The notes: generated by a model not told the origin, from the letters alone. A stretch of 64,000 bases of DNA from Macrocystis pyrifera (GCA_031763025.1 JASSKH010000014.1:8484563-8548562); one strand, 5' to 3'. Counted from the first letter of the stretch, positions 23,486 through 34,345 are shown. Numbers and translations: made by a program.

Positions 23486-24253
23486 AGGACGAAGACGGAC
23501 ACATCCCCCGAGTCGATAACATGACACAACAGGGTACAGGTATCAGACCCTAAAAAGGACCCGCGCTCGTTAGATCTCTGAGACGAGAAATGCTCCCGTG
23601 TAGGGATGGTGGAGTCACGCAGAAAGTGAATCGGTGCAAGGCGGTAGTCGCGAACAACCAGAGCAGACGATCAACGAAGCACCAGGCGCGACAACGGGCA
23701 CGGCGGGCAAGGCAGGGCCCAAGGGGCTGGGGGTTGATTGGACGGGTATCACAGATCACTTGGCTTTGATTTTCTTTCGTTCTCGATGGGGGGGGTTATC
23801 TGAATTAACACCGGACTGTCCCGTGACCTCGTTAATGGTTCTATACAAAAAACCGAAGACTTTTCCACACCGGTGATCCTCCCTGCCCCTATAAGATGCA
23901 CCCAGAGGGGCTAATCACCTGTGTTGCACTGCCCACAAAAAAAGCTGATACTGCCAAATCTCTTGACACAGAGACACTGGAACCACGTCTGGGCCCGTTC
24001 TTCTTCCTGTAGGACATTTGGTTTATCTGCCCTAGCTCCGAAATTTTAGCGTATGCGCGGGGGCGTTTTATCGTATGGACGTTAAGACCCATGCGTATCT
24101 ATTATGATGTGCAGTCAATACGCACTGATACCAGTGTACGAGTATCTTAGTTTGGATATTCGAGGAAATGCAACATGCAGGTAAATTACGAGTCTGTCTT
24201 ACTCGTATTAATAGTACGGTATATTGTATGCTCAACTTACACCTGTCGAGACG
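23486..24253. other. No recognised gene
   Basis: Short frames only, no transposon ends seen. Confidence 0.4.
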
Positions 24254-24352
24254 TTGACCATACGTATAGCAGGGCAGCTAGCTTACCATTAGGAATGTTG
24301 CTATAGGATGGACTAGCTCACCATTATTAGGAATGTTGCTATAGGACGGACT
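24254..24352. repeat. Tandem repeat, two units of about 46 bp
   Basis: The units contain CTAGCTYACCATTA and AGGAATGTTGCTATAGGA. A partial third, CAGCTAG, follows. Confidence 0.7.
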
Positions 24353-24444
24353 GTCAGCTAGTACAACAGTCCTTAGTTTAGCTTATCTGCCCGTAGCATG
24401 GGTATTGTACCGGATGATCAGGCAAAGGTCAGCCTTACCTCGAT

Positions 24445-24530
24445 CACCCCTCCTCCTCCTCTTCTCCTCCTCCTCTCCTCTCCTCCTCTCCTTTTCTCTC
24501 CTTTCCCCTTTTCTTCTCTTCTTTTGATCT
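24445..24530. repeat. CTC/CTT-rich low-complexity tract
   Basis: Nearly pure pyrimidines in a CTCCTC/TTCTCT pattern. The Glu/Arg/Lys-rich frame on the other strand is a composition artefact. Confidence 0.8.
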
Positions 24531-24683
24531 CTGAGGTTAACATTCTTTCCATAATGGTCGCACAAGGGCCAATTTCAAACCATCTCTTTTCTTCTTTTTT
24601 ACAAGTAATCTTTACAGACACTTCGGTGCCACCTCTGCTATCTCTCTTCACAGAGACAGAGCCTCGACACATGCATTATTCTT

Positions 24684-25232
24684 TCACGAACGTTCCCATG
24701 AAGCCAAGATTTGGCAGGGCATACATGAGCTTTTTGGTGCACTCCCGTGAGTGTGCCAAAGCGACAGCACTTTCCGTGTCCTCCTTCCGGACGGACCTCT
24801 TCGTAAAAGTTTGAGAACGTGGTTGCAGGCGCTTGAATTTTCAGTTTCTCGTACTGTTAGCCATGTATTTTTCTGCTGTAGAATGAGAAGGAGGAACGCA
24901 GAAACTACGACGTAGGTACTCAAATATATGCTGTACCCAATTCGGCTCGCATGCCCTCGCTTGCGCCCGTAGACACATCCCAAACAGCTCCGTTTTCTCT
25001 CCCGATGCCCAGTCAGACAACATGTACTGCGCTGGCCTTGATATTGTAGGCTGGCGGTGTTCTTGAAAATAGCAGCGAGAGAACAACGGAGCATATTTTC
25101 TACACTGACAGCAGTAGCACTGCGTGCGTTCTTCCTGGTCGACAGCATTAAAAAAAACTCAGCTACAGTAGCGGTAGGACAGGCCTTCACCACGGCCACG
25201 TTCACGGTCGAGGCACCAAACACCTTCCCCAC
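24684..25232 (-). CDS. Unidentified 182-codon frame
   Basis: This is one of the longer frames outside known elements. The peptide has a hydrophobic stretch, IYLSTYVVVSAFLLLIL, near residues 102-118 that could be a membrane segment, with basic stretches either side. I recognise no family, and no splice sites or neighbours support it. Chance is a real alternative. Confidence 0.2.
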   Translation of the reverse strand: MGKVFGASTVNVAVVKACPTATVAEFFLMLSTRKNARSATAVSVENMLRCSLAAIFKNTASLQYQGQRSTCCLTGHRERKRSCLGCVYGRKRGHASRIGYSIYLSTYVVVSAFLLLILQQKNTWLTVRETENSSACNHVLKLLRRGPSGRRTRKVLSLWHTHGSAPKSSCMPCQILASWERS

Positions 25233-25722
25233 GTCGTTGAGGTTCGAACAGGGACACGAGGGGGAGTGTTGGCAACGGCACGCAAGAGAAAATGCCCTTG
25301 ATAGGCATTCTAGGAGGTAGACGACGGTCTAGTTCCTCCCCAACGGGGAGGGCGGCGCGCTCGCGTCAAAGGCCAAGGGTCACTTTCACCGAGACAACCT
25401 GATACCACAACCCGAGGCCATCCACCCTTGCAGGCGTTTTGGCTGGATTGGGGAGGCAAGGGGGCAGGACAGAAGGAGAGAAGAGACGGTTAGTGTCAGC
25501 GAGCCTCGCTACACCAGCGTCGTAGATGGACAGAATTTTTCAAGCCCAACGTTGGCGGAGACGGGACCAAGGTCAGGGCCTTCCACGAGTTTGGAGGGAG
25601 AATACGCATAGGGGATGACCGGCCGAAGCGGAGAATGTTGAGGTAGTGTTGATGGAGGGGCTCCAACAAGGGCCTCTCGGCGCTCCGAATCTGCGACTCA
25701 CAGAGGAAGAGGGCTAACACCC
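25233..25722. other. No recognised gene; probable LINE-B 5' region
   Basis: GC-rich sequence leading into the LINE-B ORF1. No motif. Confidence 0.3.
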
Positions 25723-26815
25723 ATGGATGTGGACAGAGACGGAGCCCTCCACAGACGGTCGAGCAGCATAGGCAGCTCTGGAGGCGGAGCTACGACTCGA
25801 AGGCCAACACTCACGAACATGGATAGAGATGGAGCCCTCCCCAGGCGGTCACACCTGTCCCATGATTGTCGTCATTGGTGCCGCAGTCTCCAGTGGAGGG
25901 AATGGCCGCGGCATCGACTTTGTCGCCGGAGAGAGCCTTGGCTCTCGCAAGTGGATCTTCAGACGATTTATCGCCTGCCTCATAGGCAGGTACCACAGAG
26001 ATGGTTGTGCATATCTATACGCTGCTTGAGGAAGGAGAGGGGCCAGCACAGCCACCGCCGCCCGTTGACACCGCCGCTGCAGTTATCGCCATTACAGCCG
26101 CAGCAGGTCTCGGAGAGGCTGCCAACACACTCAAATTCAGGGAGGGACACCACCGCTACCTCTTGATACGTCTCCGTCCTCCCAGCCACTTCCAACGTCG
26201 CCGCAGGAGCCACTCTCGACACTGAGGGTCGTGCGCCCCTCACCGCTACTCCTGACTCCGGAGGTGGTCCTAGCGCCTGAACCGTCCCAGTCGATGCAGT
26301 CGTCGACCTCACTTCAGGTGCGACCACTGACATTACCGCAGGTATCGTCGGTGGCTCCGATACCGACACCTTCGCCGACGACGTTGCCGGTACCTCCGCC
26401 GGCCCTGCTGCAGGTGCCGTCGCCGATATATCTGCCTGCACCGCCACCGACCCAGCTGACGGGATCGTCGCCGACATCGCCGCCATTGCCGTTGCCGCCT
26501 CGGATACCAACGACGGAGACAGGGATGGAAACTGTGCCTGCGGCCGCGTCGGCGCAGCCGTCATCCCGACCACCATCGTTGCCACTATTAGGTCCACAGG
26601 AGCCGGGCGAGGAAGAGGATGAACAATGCAGTGTGTGCCACGAAGTGTTAGGTGACCCACAGGTGCACCTGGATTGTTACACTCACAGTCTCCAACTACC
26701 GTGTTTTTGTGCTCTCCGCATTAGAGCCGGAACTGACTTTGGGTACCCCACGTGTTGGAAGATCGCAACGGTAGCCCGGTGTGACCAACGAGCGCTGCAG
26801 GAACACAGCGATTAA
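25723..26815 (+). pseudogene. LINE-B ORF1 with RING-like zinc finger
   Basis: A shifted frame pair (25,723-26,166 and 26,231-26,815) begins with two imperfect copies of a block starting MDxDRDGALxRR. A Pro/Ser/Thr-rich linker follows and then, near residues 151-185 of the second frame, a zinc-finger-like pattern: CSVC, DCYTH, LPCFC, YPTC. This fits a RING-like finger if Y replaces the first Cys of the last pair. Zinc fingers in ORF1 proteins of non-LTR elements bind nucleic acid or partner proteins; RING domains more often act in ubiquitin transfer. Linkage to a LINE is inferred from the same-strand RT remnant 250 bp downstream. Confidence 0.5.
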
Positions 26816-27060
26816 GTGACATCGGCGGCGTTAACAACTGCCCGACGGGGAATGCTGGAACGGGAGGAGAGAACAACACGAAGTGCGTCGTCGACTGCAG
26901 GAGGGGGGATGCAGCAACGGGTAGCCACATTGTCTGCAGCATACGCAACGGAGTGGTGGAGGACCGGACCCTTGTGCAGGAGGCCTGTTCATGTTGCTTT
27001 CACCTCTACTACTCGTCATCGAAGTAGCAGGCTAGAGGTATAAACAGACGGCCCAGTTCT

Positions 27061-27941
27061 TACACCTAGGCGGCATTATCCACGAAAACGCTGACCTCTC
27101 GCTCGAAATCGACCGACGGATCCGTCTCGTGCGGGTATGTCTCAAACGGTTCGGCCCGGAGCTGTATGATAGGACGACCGCCCCCCTTAGCCTGAAAGTC
27201 CGAACGCTGAAGGCCGAGGTGATTGAGACCCTTCTATACGGGTGTTTGACGTGGACTCTCAGAGGGGAACACTTTGTCAAGCTTCAAACGGCTGACCACC
27301 AAGTCCTCTTGCGCGTCATTGGCTTCCAGCGCCGAATTCGTACTGACCACACCTCCCTCTCGTACGCGAAGGTCCTCAAGATGACACGTTGCCAGAGCAT
27401 CGAAACGACCATTCGCAAACGGCGGCTCTTCTTCGCGGGGGGCGTGGCACGGCAAAGCAAGGAGCGATTACCCAGTCGGGTAATGTTCGGGACGATGGCT
27501 AGCGGGGAGAACCAGAAACCTGGCGGACAGTTTAAGACTTGGCATAGATGCATAGTCGAAGACCTTAGGGAGTTCCGAGCCACCGAAGGGTCAACGGAAC
27601 ACTCCCCCTTGGTGTTTGGAGCTGAGACCGCGCTGTGGTCCACTGCAGCAGCAAAAAAGGCGGGGAAGTGGTATTGGGGGGTCGTTGAAGCAGCCGAGCG
27701 GTTCACGGTGAGGTGGCATGAAGATGAGGCACAGCTGAGTAGGCAGCGCCGCACATCCGCCGTGGGTGGTGCCCAAAGGAATGGAGGGAGGGGGGGCAAC
27801 AGGAGGAGTGGAAGGAAACCCGAACGAGGGAATGCGGGGAGGGGGGACAACAGGACGAGGAGTAGAAGGGAAGTCGCGGTGGACGAAAGTAGGAAGGAAA
27901 TGGCAGACCGGGGAGCAAAACACCAGGCCGAATATCAATAG
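27061..27941 (+). pseudogene. LINE-B reverse transcriptase, C-terminal part
   Basis: The frame starts at YTLGGIIHENADLSLEID-like sequence and continues with LKVRTLKAEVIETLLYGC, SIETTIRKRRLFFAGG and ERLPSRVMFG. These are hallmarks of the region after the catalytic domain in endonuclease-RT LINEs. The tail is Arg/Gly-rich. It aligns closely with the copy at 59.1-60.1 kb. The endonuclease and the catalytic RT motifs, which should lie between ORF1 and this part, are missing, so an internal deletion of several kilobases is likely. Confidence 0.85.
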
Positions 27942-27949
27942 TAAGTGGA

Positions 27950-28349
27950 ACATGTCTGTCTATACTACTCGTGCCGCCGACTGGTGCAGCTGGTTCGAAC
28001 GTGGTTTCTTTTATCTTCTTTTTTTTTGCCGTGATCCTCCGTGGTTTTAATTTTATTACGTCAGCTTTCTTTCCTCTTTTCTTTATGACAGGAGTCGTGT
28101 GGCGTGGGTGGATGATGAGCCAGCTTCTTTCGCTTGTTTCGTATTGTCTGATGCCGAGGGGCCGGGCATAGTTGACGAACGCGGGACGGAGGCGGCAGAC
28201 AGGGTAGCAAGGTGCCAGACCGACTAGTTGGTAGAACCTGGCTATCTATGCTACTCGTACCACAAACTGCTGCGGTTTCGTGAAGGATGCTTTGTGCTTC
28301 GGTTACCCTGTTATTCCCCTTGGCTGTTGGGTCGCATCCTCTTTGTATG
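27950..28349. other. No recognised gene
   Basis: T-rich flank between LINE-B and the SINE tail. Confidence 0.45.
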
Positions 28350-28678
28350 TTTTTTTTTTTTTTTTTTTGCATCATCACTTTTACTTTCCAGCCCACTCGT
28401 AGGAGGTTTTACCCTCGACGATCTGCTGGACAAGCCGTGGTCACAGGTGTCGTCCCTTCTCCCCCCCGGTACATGCCTTTAGTTTTTATCGCGCATAGGG
28501 TTCAGCATTCCCACTGCTCGTCGATTTTCATCGAATGTACAGCTAACTCACGCTCTCGCGCTTTCCGTTAATCAATTTTATGCAAGAAAACGTCCCTATG
28601 AGCATGCACTCGGTGAGACTCGAACTCACGAAATTGATCTTGATAGGCTCGCGGACCACCTACCAAGCCACCGGGGAC
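28350..28678 (-). mobile_element. tRNA-derived SINE, copy 1
   Basis: Read on the minus strand this has a tRNA-related head with an A-box-like TGGCTTGGTAGG and the B-box GAGTTCGAGTCTCAC (forward 28,613-28,629). A body of about 200 bp follows, then an A-rich tail (forward T19 at 28,350-28,368). The same three-part structure occurs at 61,169 and 62,566. SINEs are transcribed by Pol III and copied by a LINE. No target duplication is clear. Confidence 0.85.
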
Positions 28679-28796
28679 GCCGGTGGCGTTGTTTCTCTAG
28701 CTCGTTATTTTCAAATGTCTGCCAGATCTCCTGCGGGGGGGCACGACATATCTTTCTTCTACTTTTCCTTTTTCTCTTTCGATCTTTTGTCTTTGT

Positions 28797-29014
28797 TTTG
28801 TTGTGTATCCTTCAAATTGTCATGCTATTATTATTCTCTGCGACGTCGGGGGGGGAATCCACTGGCGTGGTACGAGAGCCGCGACACCGACCGCTGACTC
28901 TCGTTGCCTATCGTACTGCCAGTACCCGGGAGTTCCCCCCCCCCCAGCCCACTGGCCGGGGCTCTAACAAACGCAGTCTCGGACGACCGAGACCCCCAAT
29001 GGTAGTAAACCATT
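28797..29014 (-). repeat. Split direct repeat B2
   Basis: About 217 bp, beginning TTTGTTGTGTATC and ending ATGGTAGTAAACCATT. It is nearly identical to B1. Its low-coordinate edge is the outer 3' end of the element. Confidence 0.85.
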
Positions 29015-29267
29015 GACATACCCCACTCTCTTAGTGAGAGCCTCGAATCGCAACCAGTCAATCGCAAACAATAATAAAAGTATAATACGGTGTGGCCAGC
29101 ACCATGTGGCCGCTCCGTTCCACCCACTTTCGAAAGAAGAAAGGGGCGGGTGGGCGGGAGAAACCACAACAGTAGGCCTAGCCTCTAGGCCTATCAATCG
29201 GCAGCGAGCAGTGCCGTGCTCTACTCGTGCACCCATCACGAGAAGCTAGAAGGGGGGACGGGGCGAG

Positions 29268-29412
29268 TATGGTTATTCTTCTCTTGTGTCTCTGCCTCTG
29301 AACAAAATAAACCATTTAGTTTCCGTCGGTAGAGCCCATGACTATAAATAATTAATATTGTCGGTTGTGAACAAAACATGCATCTCACGTGAACTTAGAG
29401 ATACTACGCTTT
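29268..29412 (-). repeat. Split direct repeat A2
   Basis: About 145 bp containing TTCCGTCGGTAGAGCCCATG, GACTATAAATAATTAAT and CATCTCACGTGAACTTAGAG. It matches A1 and abuts B1 at TTT (29,410-29,412). Confidence 0.85.
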
Positions 29413-29626
29413 GTTGTGTATCGCTCGAATTGTCATGCTATTATTATTCTCTGCGACGTCGGGGGGGGAATCCGCTGGCGTGGTACGAGAGCCGCGACAC
29501 CGGCCGCTGACTCTCGTTGCCTATCTTACTGCCATTACCCGGGAGTTCCCCCCCCCCAGCCGACTGGCCGGGGCTCTAACAAACGCAGTCTCGGACGACC
29601 GAGACCCCCAATGGTAGTAAACCATT
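29410..29626 (-). repeat. Split direct repeat B1
   Basis: Copy of B2 with few differences (for example TATCGCTCGAATTG against TATCCTTCAAATTG). It directly adjoins A2, and the recombinase stop codon lies 62 bp away. Confidence 0.85.
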
Positions 29627-29687
29627 AGGTCGCGTCGATACTACGGTGTTAAGCCCCAAAGAGTGCCCTGGCCTGGATACCTCTGCC

Positions 29688-32680
29688 TTATCTTCCCGTC
29701 TCTTCTAGTTTACGAGTACAATACGCGTCCTCTGGGTTATTGCGAATGTACGTGTAGGAAACTTTGAAGCTTCCACCTACCTTCTCTCAGATCGCCCTCT
29801 ACGGCACTTTTCCCTGGCCGTCAGCGTATTGGTTGCGCAATACGCAATGAGTGGAGGCCGACTTCGCTGGCACCGTCTCCTGCTTCCGCTACCACTTCGT
29901 GAAGTGCACCGAGGGCCTGCGTGTACCTCCCAACTTTGACCTCCTTACCGTACCGATACGACGACAGGGGGGCGCTTTCTGGCAGCGTCGGATATCCCGA
30001 CAACAACTCCACCATGAGAGCGACGGCACCGCCGCCTGCTCCTACCCCGGAACGCGCCCCGAAGGCGTCGTCGCGTGTGCGCACGATACCCGACCTTCGC
30101 TGAGCCTGGACCCTTTATGGCCCGGAAACAGGACCTTGATGCTGGTGGCCTGATGCCACTGCCACGAGGTCAACCGCCGCTCCCCCGCGAATAACGATAC
30201 GTCACCCCTCGTCAAGCAATGCACGGGGTGTACAACTCCGGACGAATAAGCGAATATTTCGTCAGACTTCGCCATGAAAAAAATAAATAAATAAAAAGCC
30301 CAATGCCAACGACAGCCGAAGATTTCGACCACCCGGGCCTCACGACACGGACCAGCCCTGTCCTCCCAACAACGTGTCCCACGAAATAGGGCGACGGATT
30401 CTTTGTATGAGGAACCGGCGGCAATGTGCGACCGTGCCCCCCGTGCAATGCACGGTTAGCAAGCGGCGACGACATGGGAAAATCCACTTGTAAGTTTACT
30501 CGGTGGAACACGGCTGATAGTTTACTGGTAACAGTAGCGGCTTGGTTGCCCTCCAACGCACACCATGCTACGAACTTAAGCAACGCCTGAATCTTATCCG
30601 TAGTGGAGGCTGGCGTGTCGAAATACGCAGCCACCTCTATTAACCCCCGAAAAAAAAAATTGAGACCGAAACCTGACGTGTAAGCTCGGTGAGATGACGG
30701 CGCAACCGACTGGCGGATGAGCTGGCTACCAGCGCTACTGAGCATAGCGCGACACCCGCTGGCCCTAAGACCTGGGCGCCCAGCGGACGCCGACCCCGGA
30801 CGTACAAGCTGTGCAACTCGCGCTCCTGTTTCCATGCGCCCTACGATCGGCCTCGCCCCCACTGAGGGGCGAGGCCCGTCCCCCTGTTCGTCAGCCGTGG
30901 CAGCCGCCGACCGAGTGAAGGCCCCCCCACTCGACGCCCCGCTGCCGCTGCCACTGCCGCTTCCACTGCCGCTGCCACTGCCACCGCTGCTGCTCCCGTT
31001 ACTTGCACCGCCACCCGCAGCCCCCGCCTGCCCTTGCCCTTGGCCCTTTTGGCCAGGGTTCCCCGGATACAGCGCCGCTGGCTGCGACGCCGCTATCGGC
31101 CGACCCCCCCCCCCGCCGGTAGCCGCCTTGCGCTTATTGCCGCTGCCCGTCTTGCGAGTGGGACCGACGTGGGGAGAACACGCAGGTGTCACCGAAGCGG
31201 CACCTGCCGGTCTTCCCCGCCTGCCGGCATTCACCACCCCCGGCCCCGGCCGCGGGGATGGAGAAAGGCGAGGTTGCTGGACTTTGGCGTTGACAAAGCC
31301 GACGAGGGCGACGCAGCCGGAAAGGCGGGGCCAGTGCGGCCCCGGAATGGCAGGGAAGGGGACTCCGCCGGCGGGGGGTAGGCCCAAGCGTGGCCGCAGC
31401 AGTCGGGGACACCGCGCACGTCGAGCGTGCAGGTCGCCAGGTCTTTGGTGACCAGAGCCGCCAGCCTGGCCTAGTCTGCCGGGCGATCGGCGACCGCAGA
31501 GTGCTCCTTAACGTGGTCGTTGAGGATCGTATCCCCGCGCTGAAGGCTCGTCCGAGCGCCTCCAAGCGAGCGCGCGTCACATTGAGATCTGCGCCATTTT
31601 GTGGGAGCCCGCGGGACGCGATCATAACGATTGCGTACCCCAAAAATGTTCAGGTGTCGTGCCAGTGGACGGTTGATGCCTACCCCCCGCGCGGTGTGAA
31701 GGCCAGAAAGTCTAGGTCGTCCAACGCTCCAACATGCCATGGACACGGGCCGAAACGTTGACCGTGGCTCCCACGTACCCCTGCACGGGCGCCCTCTGCA
31801 TTGACGACAGGCGGCCACCGCAGATGATCTGCCATAGCCGGGTCGTGGGGCTGGCCCACGATGCCATCGCGCGGGTGGTCATAATCTGGTTAACTTGCCG
31901 GCCCGAGGCGTAAGCGGGTTGCTGGCGCTGCCGTCCCCGTAAAACGCCCGAGCCGACCTCAAGCCCACCCGGCCCGTCGCGGGCCGCGTGGCCGAGTGCA
32001 ATCGATGGCGCGCTGTTGGCTCCTGCCCCGCCCGGGACGTAGCCGAGCCGGCGGCGTGCCCGCCCGCCTGTCGGGAGAAGGCGCCGGCACCACCGGCGCC
32101 GCCCACATAGCCCCCGTAGCCGAGCCCCGCCCCCCCCCCCCCGACCCACTGCGAGCCCGCCCGCCTGGCCGAGTTGGGCGCGGGCGGTTTCGGTACCGGC
32201 CAAAGCGCCACCGTAGCCGACTCCTTCCGCTGGGCCCACGGTGGCCCCGGTACCGCCCCAAAATACTACCGTAGCCCGCCCTCCCGGGACCACGGCGAGT
32301 GGACCTGCCTGTCCGAGAGGGGCGCCGCCCGGAGTACAGCCCCGGACCTACGGCGAGCCTGCCCTGCTCGGGGTTGGGGGGCCCACACAGACCCGCGCGG
32401 GCGCCCGTGGCCTCATCGACGGGTTGGCCAGCGATGTTGGGAGTTGACGGGAGGATCCCAGCGACGGGGTTCCCGAACGGCTGTCCGGCCGGCGGTCCGA
32501 GCAGGGCGGTGCTGGGGGAGTGGTCCAGCAGGGAGGCCCCGGCAGCAGAGCTGCCGGGATGCGTTCCAAACCTGCTGGCGCCCCCCCCCCCCCCCCGAGG
32601 GCGGGACGGCGGGAGGCTTCGATAATGTCGTTCGTCGATCTCTGGAGTGTCCCCTGGAGCTGGGCGACTTCGTTCGCCAT
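29688..32680 (-). pseudogene. Gag-like/CCCH region and tyrosine recombinase
   Basis: Coding starts at ATG 32,680, four bases inside A1, with MANEVAQLQGTLQRSTNDII. A GC-rich Pro/Gly/Arg stretch follows, then a CCCH-like finger GRCRFGDTCVFSP (about 31,185-31,225; final His replaced by Pro) and a (GS)n linker (about 30,935-31,003). The recombinase follows: SAM-like core-binding domain (IRQSVAPSSHRAYTSGF near 30,710, to about 30,430); catalytic part with MAKSDEI...HCLTRGDV (30,270-30,200), Lys standing where the first Arg is expected; HSLR, the HxxR box (29,842-29,853); and FKVSYTYIRNNPEDA with the nucleophile Tyr (about 29,720-29,765). These residues cut and rejoin DNA. Several frameshifts make it a pseudogene. 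No RT motif is seen in any minus frame. Confidence 0.8.
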
Positions 32681-32683
32681 CCT

Positions 32684-32828
32684 CTTATGGTTGTTCTTCT
32701 CTTCTCTCTGCCTCTGAACAAATTAAGCCATATAGTTTCCGTCGGTAGAGCCCATGACTATAAATAATTAATTCCGTCGGTTGTGAACAAAACATGCATC
32801 TCACGTGAACTTAGAGATAAGACGCTTT
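32684..32828 (-). repeat. Split direct repeat A1
   Basis: Copy of A2 lying next to the coding start. Its high-coordinate edge (GAGATAAGACGCTTT) is the outer 5' end of the element. Differences from A2 are a handful of substitutions. Confidence 0.85.
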
Positions 32829-32839
32829 TTTAGTTTGCT

Positions 32840-33060
32840 CTCTTTCATAGAATGTGTATGTCGTGCCTATCGCATCCAATATGATGACATGGCATGGTAT
32901 TGTCTACTCTGCCTACTGCATGACAATGTAGTATCTCTGTGGCGTAGTTTTGTGACCACAGAGCTCGTATCTCTCTAGGATTGAAGAATCGGCACGGATA
33001 CTGTGCTGGATGTCGACGGGTAGAAAGAACGGTTTAATGTGAAGAACACACCCATTCCGG
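32840..33060 (+). repeat. Interspersed repeats R2 and R1, partial copies
   Basis: At 32,840-32,930 lies R2 (GAATGTGTATGTCGTGCCT...TATTGTCTACTCTGCCTACTGC), found inverted at 56,012-56,098. At 32,930-33,055 lies R1 (GTGACCACAGAGCTCGTATC, TCTCTAGGAT, GGTTTAATGTGAAGAACACA). R1 is also found at 55,600 (+) and at 36,040 and 37,755 (both minus). No coding capacity. Confidence 0.7.
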
Positions 33061-33333
33061 GGCGACCGGGTTGCGCGATCTCAATGGGCTGCACTTTCAT
33101 GGTCTTATATCCTATGTACATACGTATTATGCAGACAGTTATAGTGCGCACTATACCTGGTTGTTTTTTTTAGTGTATTGCTTCGCGGCGGGCGGGGGGG
33201 GGGGGGGTATCCATGTGGGAGCTCCAACATCACCCAGTGAACACACATAAAAGTAAAACATTTTTCAACTCACCAGGAAAAATGAAAAAAAACCCAAGCA
33301 AACAAATTGCTCCATACCGTACAAGCACGCGCG

Positions 33334-33334
<1 letters not shown>
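33061..33334. other. No recognised gene; G-rich
   Basis: A G14 run occurs at about 33,192-33,207. Otherwise unremarkable. Confidence 0.4.
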
Positions 33335-33393
<59 letters not shown>

Positions 33394-34345
33394 CGTACTC
33401 ATTTGTTGCTTGCCTTAGTCATTTGACCATTGACCACGCATCCCTTTCGAGAAGGAGCACCGTTCCTACTCCTAATAGAGACACCTCCAACAATTGGGCG
33501 TTCAATACGTTGTTTCCATATATTACGTAGAAACTTTTTGCTAATCTTATCCCGTTCCTGTCTGGCCGCCATTGGTCACCATCTATCTCCTAGGATGGCG
33601 ATCGTTTTCTTGCTGCTATTCAGTGTGTCAAACCCTCCATGTCACATTCGTCTATTTCCCTCATCTCCTCTTCTAACACATCCCGTTCCTCCTTGTACAT
33701 TTCACATTCTCCTACTATGGGAGTTCTATTCTTTATTGCTTTGCCACACGGGCACATCTGTGCATCTACTTCCTCTTCCTCCCGGCTACTGGTGTACCTC
33801 TTTCTTCTTTCTGGCAGGTCCAGGTCACCTACACGAAAGCGCAGTTTCAGCGTTTTCGCGTAGTCCATTGCGCCGTACAAATACGTTTTCATTCCTATTC
33901 CTTCCCTCAATCACTCGTATATCTCGAAGTGTTTTTCCCGATTCCACCATGCTTCTTAGCGCTAGCCTTTCCCTTCCTTCTATTCTTTCTTCTACTTCTG
34001 CCTTGTACCTCCCAAACTTCCCGGCGGACATCATCACTTCTTGGTTTCCCCCCTATATCCTTCCAAACTTTCTCAACTACGCCGTCCGACCTTATTCCAG
34101 CTCGCCCTTTTGTTACTTTCTCCCATACAGCTCTATCAACTATGGCTGGCAACCTCTTTTTTGGCATGTTCCTCACTTAATATTGCCAGTTCAACTTTCT
34201 CATGTCTCTATTTGTCTTGAGTGGGTGCATTCCCAGTTCTGCTCATAATACTGCATTACTAGGCGTACTTGAGCATCTTAGGATTTTTTTTTAGCTGCTG
34301 TCATTTGTACTGTTTCCAACTGTTTCAATAGTTTCGCATTCGCGT
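33335..34345 (-). mobile_element. LINE family A, 5'-truncated copy 2
   Basis: In minus sense this carries the end of the LINE-A ORF. It runs from the KQLETVQMT region (about 34,320) through RNMPKKRLPAIVDRAVWEKV (33,907-34,176 frame) to a C-terminal zinc knuckle CPCGKAIKNRTPIVGECEMY (33,620-33,910 frame; the knuckle His is replaced by Pro). It then has the same 3' untranslated region as copy 1. It ends at GAGTACG followed by 58-59 Cs (forward G59, 33,335-33,393). Frameshifts separate the frames. It is more truncated than copy 1. Confidence 0.85.

Larger units (their letters stand above)
28797..32828 (-). mobile_element. Tyrosine-recombinase element with split direct repeats, RT not seen
   Basis: Two repeat families interleave. 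Read in the minus (coding) sense the order is A1 (32,684-32,828), coding region (32,680-29,688), B1 (29,410-29,626), A2 (29,268-29,412), a 253-bp spacer, and B2 (28,797-29,014). This is the A1-ORF-B1-A2-B2 layout of PAT/Ngaro-type elements, in which the B1-A2 junction equals the joined outer ends. Here B1 and A2 overlap at TTT, and the outer ends of A1 and B2 also carry TTT. Such elements integrate through a tyrosine recombinase and make no target duplication. The coding region holds a gag-like/CCCH part and the recombinase; no RT/RNase H motif was found. Confidence 0.8.

Noticed and set aside
24684-25232. Protein kinase reading of the 182-codon frame
   Set aside because: A faint resemblance to a glycine-loop and beta-3 pattern, but no VAIK lysine context, HRD or DFG in order.
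25980-26660. 226-codon minus frame
   Set aside because: Antisense of the Pro/Ser/Thr-rich LINE-B ORF1 linker; Ala/Val-rich composition only.
30717-31451. 244-codon plus frame, Pro-rich
   Set aside because: Antisense of the GS-rich linker and recombinase region.
33430-34248. 272-codon plus frame
   Set aside because: Antisense of LINE-A copy 2.
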